This document shows positions 33,048 to 44,877 of a DNA stretch of 64,000 bases, piece after piece. Source of the stretch: Portulaca oleracea (taxonomy: Eukaryota; Streptophyta; Magnoliopsida; Caryophyllales; Portulacaceae); assembly GCA_029582165.1 (NCBI GenBank), contig CM055891.1, positions 29,304,832-29,368,831 on the forward strand. The letters are read 5' to 3'. The position numbers and the translations under genes were made by a program. Position 1 is the stretch's first letter. Every line of letters starts with the position of its first letter. The notes under the pieces were generated by a model. It worked only from the letters and a program-made list of their open reading frames with translations. It had not been told where the DNA came from and searched no databases.

Positions 33048-36000
33048 ATGTCAGTGCAAGAGTATCTGGACAAGCATATGCTTGCTCGGAAGATTGAGGA
33101 TGCCGTCAATGCAGCCGTTCGAGCCAAGACCACCGATCCCATCCTATTCATCGTAAATCATCCCTCCGATTTCCTCCATTGATGTGCGATTTTGAATGTT
33201 GTTAGATCGCATGCATTCTCGCTTGTTTGATTGATTGAATTTTGTGGATGGTGAATTTTTGAAACGAATAGGCGAATCATATGCGGAAATCGGTGCAGTC
33301 GGTGATTACGAAGGTGAAGGCGAGGCAGATCCTTGATAGCAGAGGAATTCCTACCGTTGAGGTTGAATTGGCTACGAACAAAGGCTCTTTCCGTGCTTCT
33401 GTTCCTAGTGGTCCTTCTTCTGGCTTGTACCTTCCTTTCTCTTTACTCTTTGACATTTGAATTTTGTTGATTAAGTTCTTGATTGAGCTGAAATTATGCA
33501 TTTGTTGAGGTTATTCGTATGTGAATCGAGTGTCATTGGCTGCTTTGTCTGAGAATTGTTCGTTTATGGATGTTTCTGGATGAATCAGCAATGTGAAATG
33601 GAGTGGAGTGATGTGCGAGATGCGTTTTGTGTTTATTTGTTGTAGAAAGGAGGTTTAATGGGGATTTTCGGTCAACCAGTGTCTTGGATAGTCTCAATTC
33701 CAGTTAGTTTAGATTTGGGGAACTTTGAAGAAGAAATTTTGTATTTGGGGTCTGTTCATTTGAGTGGTTGTGGTGTCGAAGTTAATGCCTATAAATTTTG
33801 TATAACCTAGTATGCTTAGAAGCTCCATAGTAGATTTGATTGCTGACATTCGAGAAGCGTTCATAGTCGGTTTTGAAGATGGTATGTTATATGGAGTTTG
33901 ATCCCAGTAAAGCTAGAGAGAATATCTGCAAAGCTCAGGTAGGTAAGAAATCGATGGACATGTAGTTGATGATAGTGGAAATTAGTTAGTCATAGATTTT
34001 TGGCCCAAAGCAGCCTTGATGACTTCGAAAGGAATTGTCTGGTGTAGTCTACGGGCTCTACTTTTGACGATTGTTTCTTCTCAACTTGTCCTGTGCTTTG
34101 TGTAGTGCATTGATCTTTCTTACTGCTCTATTTGCATTATCTATTTGGAAGAGGTGCATGCTTTCATGAATTTGGTTGTTGTCGCGCGCTAAAGCTTGTT
34201 GAGCCACTTGCAACGGGCACGGGTGCATGAGGGTGTGGTTTGTAATAGCCGGATACTTAAATTGGTTGGTTGGATAACCCTTTCTAAAATCCAATATAAT
34301 GAAAAAGAAATCCAATAACTGGTGACCTCCTGAGGGATTCTGGTTGACTATAGAAGGCAGTTTTGAAGGTCATTACATGGCAGTATTGTTTAAGCGTAAT
34401 GCTTTTTTTTTTTTTAATATATGTATTTTCTATTTCATTGTTTGCCTTTGTGACTTTCATAGAGTTCTTTCAGTTGACAGTTATACGGTACACATTTTGT
34501 TTGTGATTCGTTGTTGTTGATTGTTCGAAAGACTGGTAGGTTGCTGTTACAGGTTTTACTTTACTCGCATAATACTTATGTAATTCTTACTATTGATTAG
34601 CCTGGAGCTCTTTTGTCTATCTATAGCAAAATGATATTTGTGTGAAACAGTGAATTATCACTTCTTTTTGTCAATTATGTGTTCAATGCTATTACTTTGC
34701 ATTTGTTATTGTTTTTTGAACCAATATTTGACCAAGTTTTAGCAGATTGCGCTATTTATCCAATGGAACCTATTTCTCTGCGAACCAGAGCTTACTTTTT
34801 AGGGTACGTTGTCAAGTCAAGGTGGCAGTTAACAATTCAGTGGTTCTACTTTTGCTTAGGTATGAAGCCATCGAGTTACGTGACGGAGACAAAGGAATGT
34901 ATCTAGGAAACAGTGTAACTAAAGCTGTCAAACATGTAAACGAGAAAATATCTGAAGCTTTGATTGGCATGGACCCAACTCTTCAGTCTCAAATTGATCA
35001 AGCCATGATTGATCTTGACAAAACAGAGAAAAAGGTTGTGATGGCATGAGAGATATGCATTCTATTTTTAGTTGTTTCTCATTCCCACTCCCCAATGAGA
35101 CTTGGGATTTGGGTGGGTTGGGGGGGGGGGGCAGTTAAGGTTTACTTATATTTGCACGTGTACGACTTCTTAGTCTTCAACTTGTAGAAAATACAAAATA
35201 CATGACAGTTAGCTTTGTTCATATGATTTTACAGGGAGAACTTGGTGCAAATGCTATACTAGCTGTTTCAATTGCTGCTTGCAAGGCTGGTGCTGCTGAG
35301 AAAGAGGTTGGGTTCTTATTGAACTATGACTGATGGTTTTCTGATGGCGTGGTTCCTTTCCTTACCTTATTCATTGGTTCGTCTCAGGTTCCGCTTTATA
35401 AGCACATTGCTGATCTAGCTGGTGTGACTAATATTGTCCTCCCTGTTCCTGCATTCACTGTCCTCAGTGGTGGCAAGCATGCAGGAAACAATTTGGCTAT
35501 TCAGGTATAACAAGCCTATAAACAGCCGACACATAATGCTTATCAAACTTGGTGGACATGTAGTCTCCTAAATCCCAATTTAATTTAGACTTCATAATTC
35601 TCTCAGGAAGTTATGGTGCTGCCTGTTGGTGCAAAGACATTTGAGGAGGGAGTGCAAATGGGATCTGAAACTTACCATCACCTTAAGGTAATTGAATTTT
35701 ATGAAAAAATAAAGCATCTTGGTCCTTTCTTTCATGCCACAACCAATCCGTACATGCGTGTCAGTTCTTCTTGAGGAGTCTTTTTTTTTGAAAACACAAC
35801 CCAAAACCAAATTCATTCATCAGAAACTCCACCCTCCTCAGTTACTAAATCTGCAACTTCAGGAGGATAGACAGTGTTCCAAGTACAATCAATTTGTTTA
35901 CTAACAGCAAGCCTTGCTAAAGTATGTGCCACTCTATTACAATTTCTCTTGCAAAAAATAAATCTAACTGAGGTCAGGTAGAAAACTCCAACAGTCCTTG

Positions 36001-39000
36001 ATAATTCTTGTCGCTTGAGGGCTTGCTGTGCCCTTTCCTAGGAGGCCTTCAATCACTTGATGACAATCGGATTCAATTTCCAATCTGCTCCAACCATTGT
36101 CTCGCGCCAGTTTGAGTCCGCATGTAATTGCTCCCGCCTCCATTGTATCAATACTCCATGCTGTCTCCATGTATTCCATCTTTGCTCCTACCAGTTCGCC
36201 TAGGTGACTCCTAGCAGCTACCCCCCACCCACCATTTCCGCTCTTTCCAATTGATGCATCTGTATTTATCTTTATCCATCCTTCCGTCGGAGCTTTCCAG
36301 CATTGATGTTGTTGTTGTCCTGTCTCCATCAGTTCAACCTTTTCCTGTGCCAATAAAAATCTGTGTTGCGCCTCCACAGCACCCATTGCCACTGCCAAAG
36401 GGTCACTGTACACACCATCAAAAGCTTTCCTATTTCTTACCCTCCAGATTGCGCCAATGATCATTGCAAGAAAACCTTTCCCTTCTTCATCCATTTCCTT
36501 AAGGCATGTTTCCACCCATTTTCCAGCATCTTTAATTTCCCGCCTTTGCATATCAAAGCGGAAAAAGCTATGTTTCCACACCAGTTGTGCCCAGCTGCAG
36601 TCAAAAAAGACATGGTCATTTGTCTCATAAGCTTCTCCACAAGTCATGCATATGGGATCTATATCCACTCTTCGTTGCACTAAGTTTGTTTTTGTCGGCA
36701 ATGTGTCATTCCACATTCTCCACAAGCAATGCTTTGTTCGTGGCATTGTATTTATCCCCCACAGCATCTTGCCCACTCCCATTTGTCTTCTCGACCCCTC
36801 ACCCAACTCTCTTTCTTGGGCGAAAGCCATGTTGATTGCCAAATGATAGCCACTTTTAACAGTATAGTTTCCGTTATGGGTAAATTTCCAGACAATTTCA
36901 TCAACTTGGGTAGTCTCACTAATAGGAATGGATAGAATATGAGATACTGTTGTAGAGTCAAAACACAGCTCCAACACATCTTTCCTCCAAATTCGTCTTT
37001 CTTCATCAATCAGTTCTGATACACATGCCTCCTCTTCCAACATAACCGGTCCAGAAGGGATTAAATTATCCTGCCTATTTGGAATCCACTTCTTTCCCCA
37101 TATTCGCACAGATTTCCCATCTCCGATGCTCCACACCATCCCATTCTGTAGCAACGGCCGCACTCCCACAATGCTTCTCCAACTGTAGCTAGGTTGATAA
37201 CCTAACTTGGCTTGCCAGAAATTTCCATTTGGAAAATACTTTGCTTTGAGAATCCTCCCTGCTAATGACGTTGGACACTGAACAAGGCGCCATGCTTGCT
37301 TAGCTAAAAGAGCTCTATTAAAGCACTTAAATCTTCGGAAACCCATCCCACCAGTAGCCTTGGGTTTACACATTTCATTCTTCGATGCTGGGAGTTCAAA
37401 GCATTGCATAGCATATGTCGGTACTGCTTGTGCCACTGCTTTGATGAGTACCTCTTTGCCTGCCTTTGATAAAAAATTTTCCTTCCATCCCTTTAGTTTC
37501 TTCCAAACTCGGTCTTGGACTATCTGGAACACCGCCTTCTTTGATCTTCCTATATAAGTAGGCATCCCCAAATACCGATCATGAGTCTCTACTGCTTTAA
37601 ACCCTAATCTCTGTTGGAGTGTATTTTTCGTTTGTTCGCTCACATTCCGGCCATAGGAGACTTCAGATTTATCGATATTTATCATTTGCCCCGAAGCCCT
37701 CTCATACAAATTTAGGATCTCCAAAACCTGCATGGCTTCTTCCTCCGTTGCTCGAACAAAGAGGAGGCTATCATCTGCAAAGAACAGGTGGGTAACCAAA
37801 GGTGCAGTCCGAGCCACTCGGATTCCATGGATGAGTTTTTGTTCCTCCCTATTGCCTTACTTTATGCATATGGGGGAAAAGTTTTTTTTTTTTTTTAAAA
37901 CCTTTTAATAGTAAAATGTATGGTCATTCACTTATTGTTTCTAAGAAACTGTAGGAAGGAGAACATCAATAGGTCTTAGTTTCTTCTTTTGTGTGTGTGT
38001 GTGTGTGTGTGAGCGTGCACGCTTTGGGGCAGGGGGGATTAGCAAGTCCAGCCCATCATTTTTCATTTCCACCGGTTTCTCTTATTTGTTTTGTTGAAAG
38101 AAGTTGCTGAAAACATGTTTTATTGCTATCTGATAATGATGTTTTATCTTTCTTCCAATACTCCGGTGTTGTTATATTTTCTTTTAGAAGGCTGCTTGCA
38201 GCTGCCTTGCTCCTTCACCATCTTTATCACCTTATTGATCCTTTCTTTGGGGTTATTTGAAAGGGCAGGCTGTTGTTACAGAAAAATTTGCCGTGCATGG
38301 ATGTAATGTTGGGGAAGATGGTGGTTTAGTTCCAAATATTTCAAGGCAAGTAACTCTCATATGAATGTATATTTGTTTAGTTTCTCTATCTTCCTGGAGA
38401 TAAAACATTGTGTCAAACCGAACAAGTAGATCACATATTTTTATTATGTGGAGCCATTTGTGTGCACTGAAGTCTGACAAGATCTTCTATCCTTTTATGT
38501 TGCTGTTCACGCAGTATTAGAGAAGCCCTGGATCTAGTCATGGAGGCTATTAGTAGAACAGGATACGGGGACAAAATAAAGATTGCTATTGATGTTGCTG
38601 CAACATCTTTCTGCATAGGTACCACTGTGCATTTATTGATGCTGAAATTGCAGCACATAAAGAATTTAGGCTCCTTTTCGACTGTTTTCAGTGCCCTCAT
38701 AGTTATCCTTTCTTGAAAGCAATGACTGAAGGCTTTTTGTTTTAAAACTTTTGTATACAAGGTACCAAGTATGATTTGGACTTCAAGACCCCAAATAAGT
38801 CCGGGCAAAATTTCAAGTCTGGAGAGGATATGATTGAGATGTATAAACAACTTTGCTCTGGTATAGCTGCTTTTGAATTCTCTTTTGTTTTTGCCTCCTC
38901 TATCATGTGGGAGTTAGCATTGTCAATGTTACTTTTCTTTTTGTATTTGGCAGACTATCCGGTTGTGTCGATTGAAGATCCATTTGATAAGGAGGATTGG

Positions 39001-41349
39001 GAGCATACTAAATCCCTGTCTGGTCTTCAAATATGCCAGGTTCAGTTTGCTGTTTTCTTAGGAGGTTATGCTCATGATAATCCAAATGCATGCTGGCTTT
39101 GGATTGACAAAAGTTTTGAAGCATCTATTGTGGTTTGCTTTTGAAATTTTATTATTCGGTGAAGGAAATCAAACCAAACTACTCCAAATGACACCAAAGC
39201 CTCACATAGCCACATAGCCCCCCCCCCCCCCGGGGGGTGGGGGGGTCTTTGGGAGGGCTGTGAGGTCCATTAGTTACTGAACTGTACATAACAGTTCTCT
39301 CTGACCTGAATCTAGAAGGTTGCCTGGACAATTTATTGAGACATTTGATGGATTCAGCTTTTTAGTTTTTATAAAATGTTGGGAAAAAAGAAAAAAAGAA
39401 AAAGGAAGATTCCATGTATGACTCTCAGCTGTCTGGAAGGTGGATGGATGTTCGGTGTAGCTACTGATGAGATTTGATAGACCGAAGTGGGTAGGCTATG
39501 TTCGTTTGCCCATGCAGATCTAGGCTTTATTGTGAAACAGATCTATATTAGCTGTATTAGGACCTGAGATTCATCCTGTTTATATATCTAGCCTTTAGGT
39601 GCCTGGTATTCATTTCAGAGTTATCTTGCAGGTTGTGGGAGATGGCTTGCTTATGTCAAATCCAAAACGTATGGAGAAAGCTATTATGGAGTCCGCATGC
39701 AATGCACTTCTGCTCAAGGTATTGTATCTTTTTAGTACAAGGGCAATGCTATTGATCTTGCATTGAACTCTTGTCTCCTTGTACCTAATTCTAGTATGTT
39801 CTTATGTTGATCCTTAACTGGGCAGTGGCTCAATATCTATTTACTTGCTAGACTTTATTGGTATGTTGTGTTCCAATACCATGTTCTCCTGCATACTGAT
39901 GTAATAGTATTTGTGACCAGAATAACTGGTGGTTGAGTGTTGTTTCTGATAACTTCCCTGCTTTGTTTTTAGTTAGATCAAGAGGGCAGAATTTTAAGGC
40001 CGATTGTAGATGGGGTCTTTAGGAGGGATAATAGTCTATCCCGGTCCTTCATATACTGCTGTGTCATTCTTATTAGTTTCTTTTCCTTTATGTTCCATTT
40101 ACTGGCAATGCCACATGCATGGACACATGCACATAGGTGCATGCACACATGTGGTCTACGCGGGGCATTAGGGGTAGATGGTCCGACACTCCTACTCAAG
40201 TGGTTATATTTGAAACCTTAGGATACACATTTGATTCTTGGAAGATGAGATGGCGAGAGAACTTTTGAAAGCTCAATTTCTTTCATTTGGCATAAAGAAA
40301 ATTGAAGGAATAGGAACTGGACCAAAAACATGCCTTTGTGAACATACTTTTGCATGAAAATGTAACATATAACAGATGCATCTTATACACGTCATTGCCA
40401 ACAGTACAGTTGTCTCTATTTTCCAAAATTAGCCTGTATATTTATACATAGAGAGTGATAAAATGGCTTGTATCAGATAAACCAGATTGGAACCGTCACA
40501 GAAGCGATTGAGGCAGTCAAGATTGCCAAAGATGCCCACTGGGGAGTCATGATATCTCACAGAACCGGTGAAACGGAGGACACTTTTATCGCCGATTTAT
40601 CAGTTGGGCTTGCTACTGCTCAAATCAAATCCGGGGCACCTTGCAGAGGCGAGCGTGTGTGCAAGTATAATCAGGTACAATCATGTCAGTATATTGTTTG
40701 CTACAGTAGACAACCTCAAGGCAATCGAGCTGCCGACTTGCTCGCTTAGGCTTACCTATCACTTCCACTTATGTGTGGAATCATGTTCCATGTGAGGACT
40801 TGTCTAATATTTTGTATGACGACAATTTAGGTAGAATATTCGAGAGAAGGGTTATCTAACTGATGGGCATCTTATCCTTTCTCCTACCAAAAAAAAAAAG
40901 AAAAGAAAAAAGGAAAGAAACCCAGAAGGTTCTCTGCAACTAGTGATAGACTCTGAAGAGTATATCCTGAGCCCTAACCCTTCTCAAACAAAGTGGTTCA
41001 TCGTTATTTTATTTTATCATGCACTCTTGTGCATGGGAAGACTGTCTGCATCTAGATTCCCACATACCTCGCATTTGCGACATTATACGTCTGTTGTTGT
41101 CGTTGTCTTCGTTGTTGTGTGCACTCCCGTTGATAGAGGTAGGCTGCCTACATTTGAATGCCTCAATCACACGTTAGCGGGACTATACTAGGGTTTGTTG
41201 TTGTATTTATTTTCTATTTGCGTTTTTTTGCTTGCCATATTTCAAGTAAACGGGATTAAATGCTTAAAAATGCCTTGCAGCTGCTACGGATAGAAGAAGA
41301 ACTAGGAGAGCAAGCCAACTACGCCGGTGAAGGATGGAGGGTTTCTTGA
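33048..41349 (+). CDS. ENO3: Cytosolic enolase 3 (13 exons)
   Basis: Exons: 33048-33152, 33272-33426, 34860-35034, 35235-35306, 35388-35504, 35607-35687, 38269-38345, 38515-38618, 38762-38860, 38954-39039, 39632-39718, 40477-40674, 41281-41349. All keep frame; 474 residues, the usual ENO3 length. Enolase turns 2-phosphoglycerate into phosphoenolpyruvate. Metal ligands and catalytic residues are visible: SGGKHAGN, the Glu of AIQEV, the Glu of GSETYHH, the Asp of AIDVAA, the Glu of SIEDPFD, the Lys of LLLK, the His of SHRTGETED, the Lys of [17 protein letters not shown] replaces the canonical GDEGGFAPNI, as in plant ENO3 proteins, and the aspartate pair after VVG is DG, not DD. The first 40 residues ([20 protein letters not shown], then DPILFIANHM) are an extension absent from typical enolases. 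Intron 7 has a GC donor (AAG|GCAAGT). Intron 6 holds a LINE. Catalytic activity of this isoform is uncertain. Confidence 0.95.
35782..37858 (-). mobile_element. 5'-truncated LINE (L1-type) in ENO3 intron 6
   Basis: A non-LTR retrotransposon lies antisense to the host gene inside the 2.6-kb intron 6. The minus strand ends in an A run (forward T run at 35782-35790), the expected 3' poly(A). The left, 5' end falls in the reverse-transcriptase domain, so it is a typical truncated insertion. I see no clear target duplication. The intron remains spliceable because exons 6 and 7 keep normal junctions and phase. Confidence 0.85.
35964..37850 (-). pseudogene. LINE reverse transcriptase - zf-RVT - RNase H partial ORF
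   Basis: An open frame of over 600 residues starts within the reverse transcriptase palm: [15 protein letters not shown], then the catalytic [11 protein letters not shown]. It continues through the thumb/connector ([18 protein letters not shown]), with the usual segment before [12 protein letters not shown] shortened by about 35 residues. Next is the plant zf-RVT domain ([42 protein letters not shown]), then an RNase H-like domain with [16 protein letters not shown] and [13 protein letters not shown], with acidic residues in place. The frame ends at 35964. The endonuclease and the N-terminal RT half are missing. The uninterrupted frame suggests fairly recent insertion. Antisense small frames over this region are shadows. 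Confidence 0.9.
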
Positions 41350-42456
41350 TCATATCTATCTCATGACAAATCAACCAGAAATTTTTGTATCTAAATTTTG
41401 GGTATGAAGGCATATAGATAGGAGAGTTGACATTTCCTGTCTTATTTAATTTTTTGATTTTCCCCCTTCTTTGTTGTCACCTAATTTTCCCAATGTTTAC
41501 TTCAAAAATTCACTGTGGCTGGAGAATAGAATACTGCACCACCATTCACCATTCCATTATGACAGAACAGGGCAGAAGACTCCAGCCTATGATGGTAGAT
41601 TGTGGGTCTACTTCAGGTATAGATGGAGGGTAGGTTTTCACTTTTGACTATTTACAGTGAGATGATGACCGACTCTGTAAGGCTGCTTTAAGGAATTCTC
41701 AACATGGAATCTTTGACAACATTGTAAATCAGGGTTTATGTGATTTTTCGCATTGATTTGAGTTGGTTTCAATTCTCTGAGTGATTGTGTTTAACATTTT
41801 GAACCAGCGCCCGGCAAAAATTTGAGTTTGGTTAAATTCGAGCTGGACAAATTCGGTCAATGTCAAAAGTCAAATGAGAAATTTATGTCCGGATATGGTT
41901 TTATTTCGGGTCAGACAACTCGAATGAAGCTAAATCAGATTCGAACAATAGAAAAAAGAGAAATTTTATGTTCGAACATTCAGTCAATATTAAAATTCGG
42001 GCGAAAAATCAATGTTTAGACTCAATTTTTTTCGGGTCGAACAACTCAGGTATTTCCAATTGGACAAACTGTATTTTGAACTTTCTATTGAGTTCTGAAT
42101 TTTGAATAGGAGGGTACTCCTTTCTCATTTTATCTATCACTTTCATTTATGTGTCAATCAAAAACTAAAACATTTCTCAATTAATTTCTTTTTAATATGT
42201 ATAATGCTGTATCACTTTCATTAAAACATTTCACAATTAATTTCTTTTTTAATATGTATAATGCTATGTCACTTTCATTTATGCCTCAATCAAACATTCA
42301 AATGTTTTACATTCCTTTTAATATGCATAATGCTCTATTTTATGAAAGTACTAAAGACTGTAAAATATTTAGTATATATTCCCTTTGTTCTTTTTATTTG
42401 TTGCTTCGGACAAAAGTGGAGAAATCAATGCAATACAAAAATTGAGGTATAAATAT
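41350..42456. other. ENO3 3' flank and degenerate repeat
   Basis: The first 300 bases probably include the ENO3 3' UTR. At 41811-42045 there is a degenerate repeat with CCCGGCAAAAATTTGAG at its left and words such as TTATGTCCGGAT, TTCGGGTCAGACAACTC and TTTTTTCGGGTCGAACAACT. It resembles the insert at 55551-55843 (CTGGCAAAATTTTGTCCGAC). At 42180-42340 the phrase AATATGTATAATGCT with TCACTTTCATT recurs three times. No gene. Confidence 0.4.
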
Positions 42457-42828
42457 GGCCATGTTCGGCAAAATTAGTGTTTTAGATAACGGATATCGGT
42501 TTAAGTAGCGAATAGCGGATGACTATCCAAAAGAGACTTGTGTTGGTAAATTTAGCGTTTGAATTAACAGATGAATATGAATTGACATAAAAGGATATCA
42601 ATAATTTCCAAAGATAAACTTTTAGAAGGGTATTTTTTAAACTGAAAAATATGAAACGCTACTCTAAACGCTAAACGTTAACTTTATTAACGTTTCACAA
42701 AACACTCCTTAAAGCGCTAAACGCTCCTCAAAACGCTAATTTACTGAACATTAATATTTATGCAATTTGAAATTTGACTTGGTCAAAACGCTAAACGCTA
42801 CCTCAAACGTTACTGCCGAACACAGCCC
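42457..42828. mobile_element. Harbinger-like MITE, short relative of 10623-11635
   Basis: The left end is GGCCATGTTCGGCAAAATTA, identical over 20 bases to the left end of the element at 10623. The right end, reverse complemented, is GGGCTGTGTTCGGCAGTAAC. Subterminal words AACGCTAAACGCTACCTC and GCGAATAGCGGATG are shared. No clear TAA duplication remains. Confidence 0.75.
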
Positions 42829-44606
42829 AAAATAGCGAATATATCATCAATTATTGTTAAATTATTGATTTCAAAGTCATTTATTAAGGATAAAACTAGT
42901 AAATTTATTGTTGAAAATATGAATGCAACAAATAATAAGAGACAAAAAAATTTAGTAATTGGACAAAATAAAAAGAGACAAAGGAGTAGTGCATAATTTA
43001 TGGGAAGGAGGGGTAGCTTGTGTGGGCTTGTGCATTTTAATTTGCATGATCCTTTCCCCGTTTCTCGGCTCCGGAGCTTGGCGTGTCCATTTTTCACGTG
43101 CATTTGCGTTGCTCCTGCATGCTACCAGCTTCTAATTTCATGCATGAGTCACGGCTACTCAAAGTGACAAAGTCAGTAAAAGTGATAATTTTCAAGTGTT
43201 TTTTTTGTAATTTATTAGGTGCATCTGGAGAATGTGTTAATTATTCACTCTTATTGTTATGATTGTTCATTGCAGATATTCTGAAGCCCAAGCATGTGCT
43301 TCAAATATTAAAATAATTGTTCACTCTTAATGTTATGATTGTTCACTTTTGTTATTATATTATTCACTGTTAGTATTTTGGAGCACGTGTTTCATGTGCA
43401 TGCATGTGATATATATTAGTTTTTTCAAGTTGGCAGATTATCAGATTCATTCCTCCAGAGTCTTACGCTTTTGCTTGGGTCTTGGGTTCAATCATTTGGA
43501 TTAGTAGCAACTTTATGGTTCAAGCAAGTAGAGGAGTTCAAAATACTTTCTGAAAAAAATAAAAGAACTTTTACCAACCCTTCATTATGAGAATGTTTAC
43601 CAAGTTTGAGAGTAAAATCATAGATTTGGTAGTAAAATTTTTCCCTCCATTGAGCATAACTAAACATGAGAGAATTTACAACTTAAAAAAGCGGACTTTT
43701 CTAGGAAAGTTTTTCAAGCAAAAGCACTATAGAAAGAAATTGATTATTTAAGATAATAGTACGCAATCGTTCGAAATAGTAACCTTAAGGACAAATTAAA
43801 AAGAGACCAATCAAAAAGTCACTCGTTTCTTTAAGACAATTTTTACCGAATTATTTCGTAGTTGAATAAACTAAAATAGACAAGAATTTCTAATTACATT
43901 CAAAATGTACTAGAGTTTTTTTTTTTCCTTTGTAAATGGGAAAGGCCTATGAATATATATGTGTACATATATATGATAGCCACAAATGTCTGGTTTAAAT
44001 TCAACTTTTTTGTAAGACTGATATTTTTTGAATTTATAAGTGAATAAGATATTTGTGAGCCACTTTTTTTAATTTAATTTACCATATTTTTTTAATTTAA
44101 TTTCATGAGTGATTTATTCCCCTTAAAAGCCTAGTACAAGTAACTTCATTAACTCCCTCACAAAATAGAAATAAAGGATTCTTTTTATTATTCCTTATAA
44201 GCACAACTAAATTCATTTACTCCCTCACAAAACGAAAATGAAGAATATTTTTTAGTATTTGTTTAATCACATGAAAAAAAACACCATTTCAATTCCTTTT
44301 GAAAAATCATTAAAAAAATAGGAATAACTAGAAAACCAAATATTATAATCCAATCACACATATCCACTCTTTCACTTGTGCATTTATGGCAATTGATTAA
44401 TTTAGATTTAAGTATTATTAGGCCTCAACCTAATTATAAATAATAAATTCTCATTTAAAGAAAAACTAAACCTCAAGACACTGTTTCAATTAATAAAACC
44501 AAAAAAAAAGTTTAAAAAAGAATAAAAGAAGAGAGGAAAAAGAACAACCTTCATACCGCCATAGCTGGCGCCTAATTTTCCCTCTCTTCTCCGACCACTC
44601 CCCGCC

Positions 44607-44644
<38 letters not shown>

Positions 44645-44877
44645 ACCCTAATTTCCAATATCAAAATTCCCAAATCCAACCCTAATCACGATCATCACAA
44701 CATTCTTATCAATAACAATCCACAATTCATCATTCTCGATCTCGATTTCTCTCTGATCTAACCTAATTAGGTTTACGAAAACATCTTCGAATCAAATCGA
44801 TCGAATCGAATCATAATCAGGATTATCTAACATAATCTTCCGAGCTGATCATACAGATTGAAATTCGAATTTCGGCA
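42829..44877. other. Intergenic stretch, 5' flank of the nucleotide-sugar transporter
   Basis: No gene. At 43214-43430 lies a copy of the TGTTCACT-rich repeat (AATTTATTAGGTGCATCTGG at its left end). At 43430-43560 a SINE-like piece may occur (TCAAGTTGGCAGATTATCAG, GGGTTCAATCATTTG as a weak B box). A CT run at 44610-44639 and a C/T-rich leader with AACCCTAA words directly before the ATG at 44878 look like the 5' UTR of the next gene. Confidence 0.45.

Noticed and set aside
36251..36935. Several forward frames of 65-106 codons
   Set aside because: Antisense shadows of the LINE open frame.
35782..37870. Target-site duplication for the LINE
   Set aside because: Sequence beside the poly(A) run (TTCTTCTTGAGGAGTC) has no clear match at the 5' end near 37850.
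43430..43560. Possible SINE with GGGTTCAATC B box
   Set aside because: No convincing A box at the right distance and no tail; too weak to list as an element.
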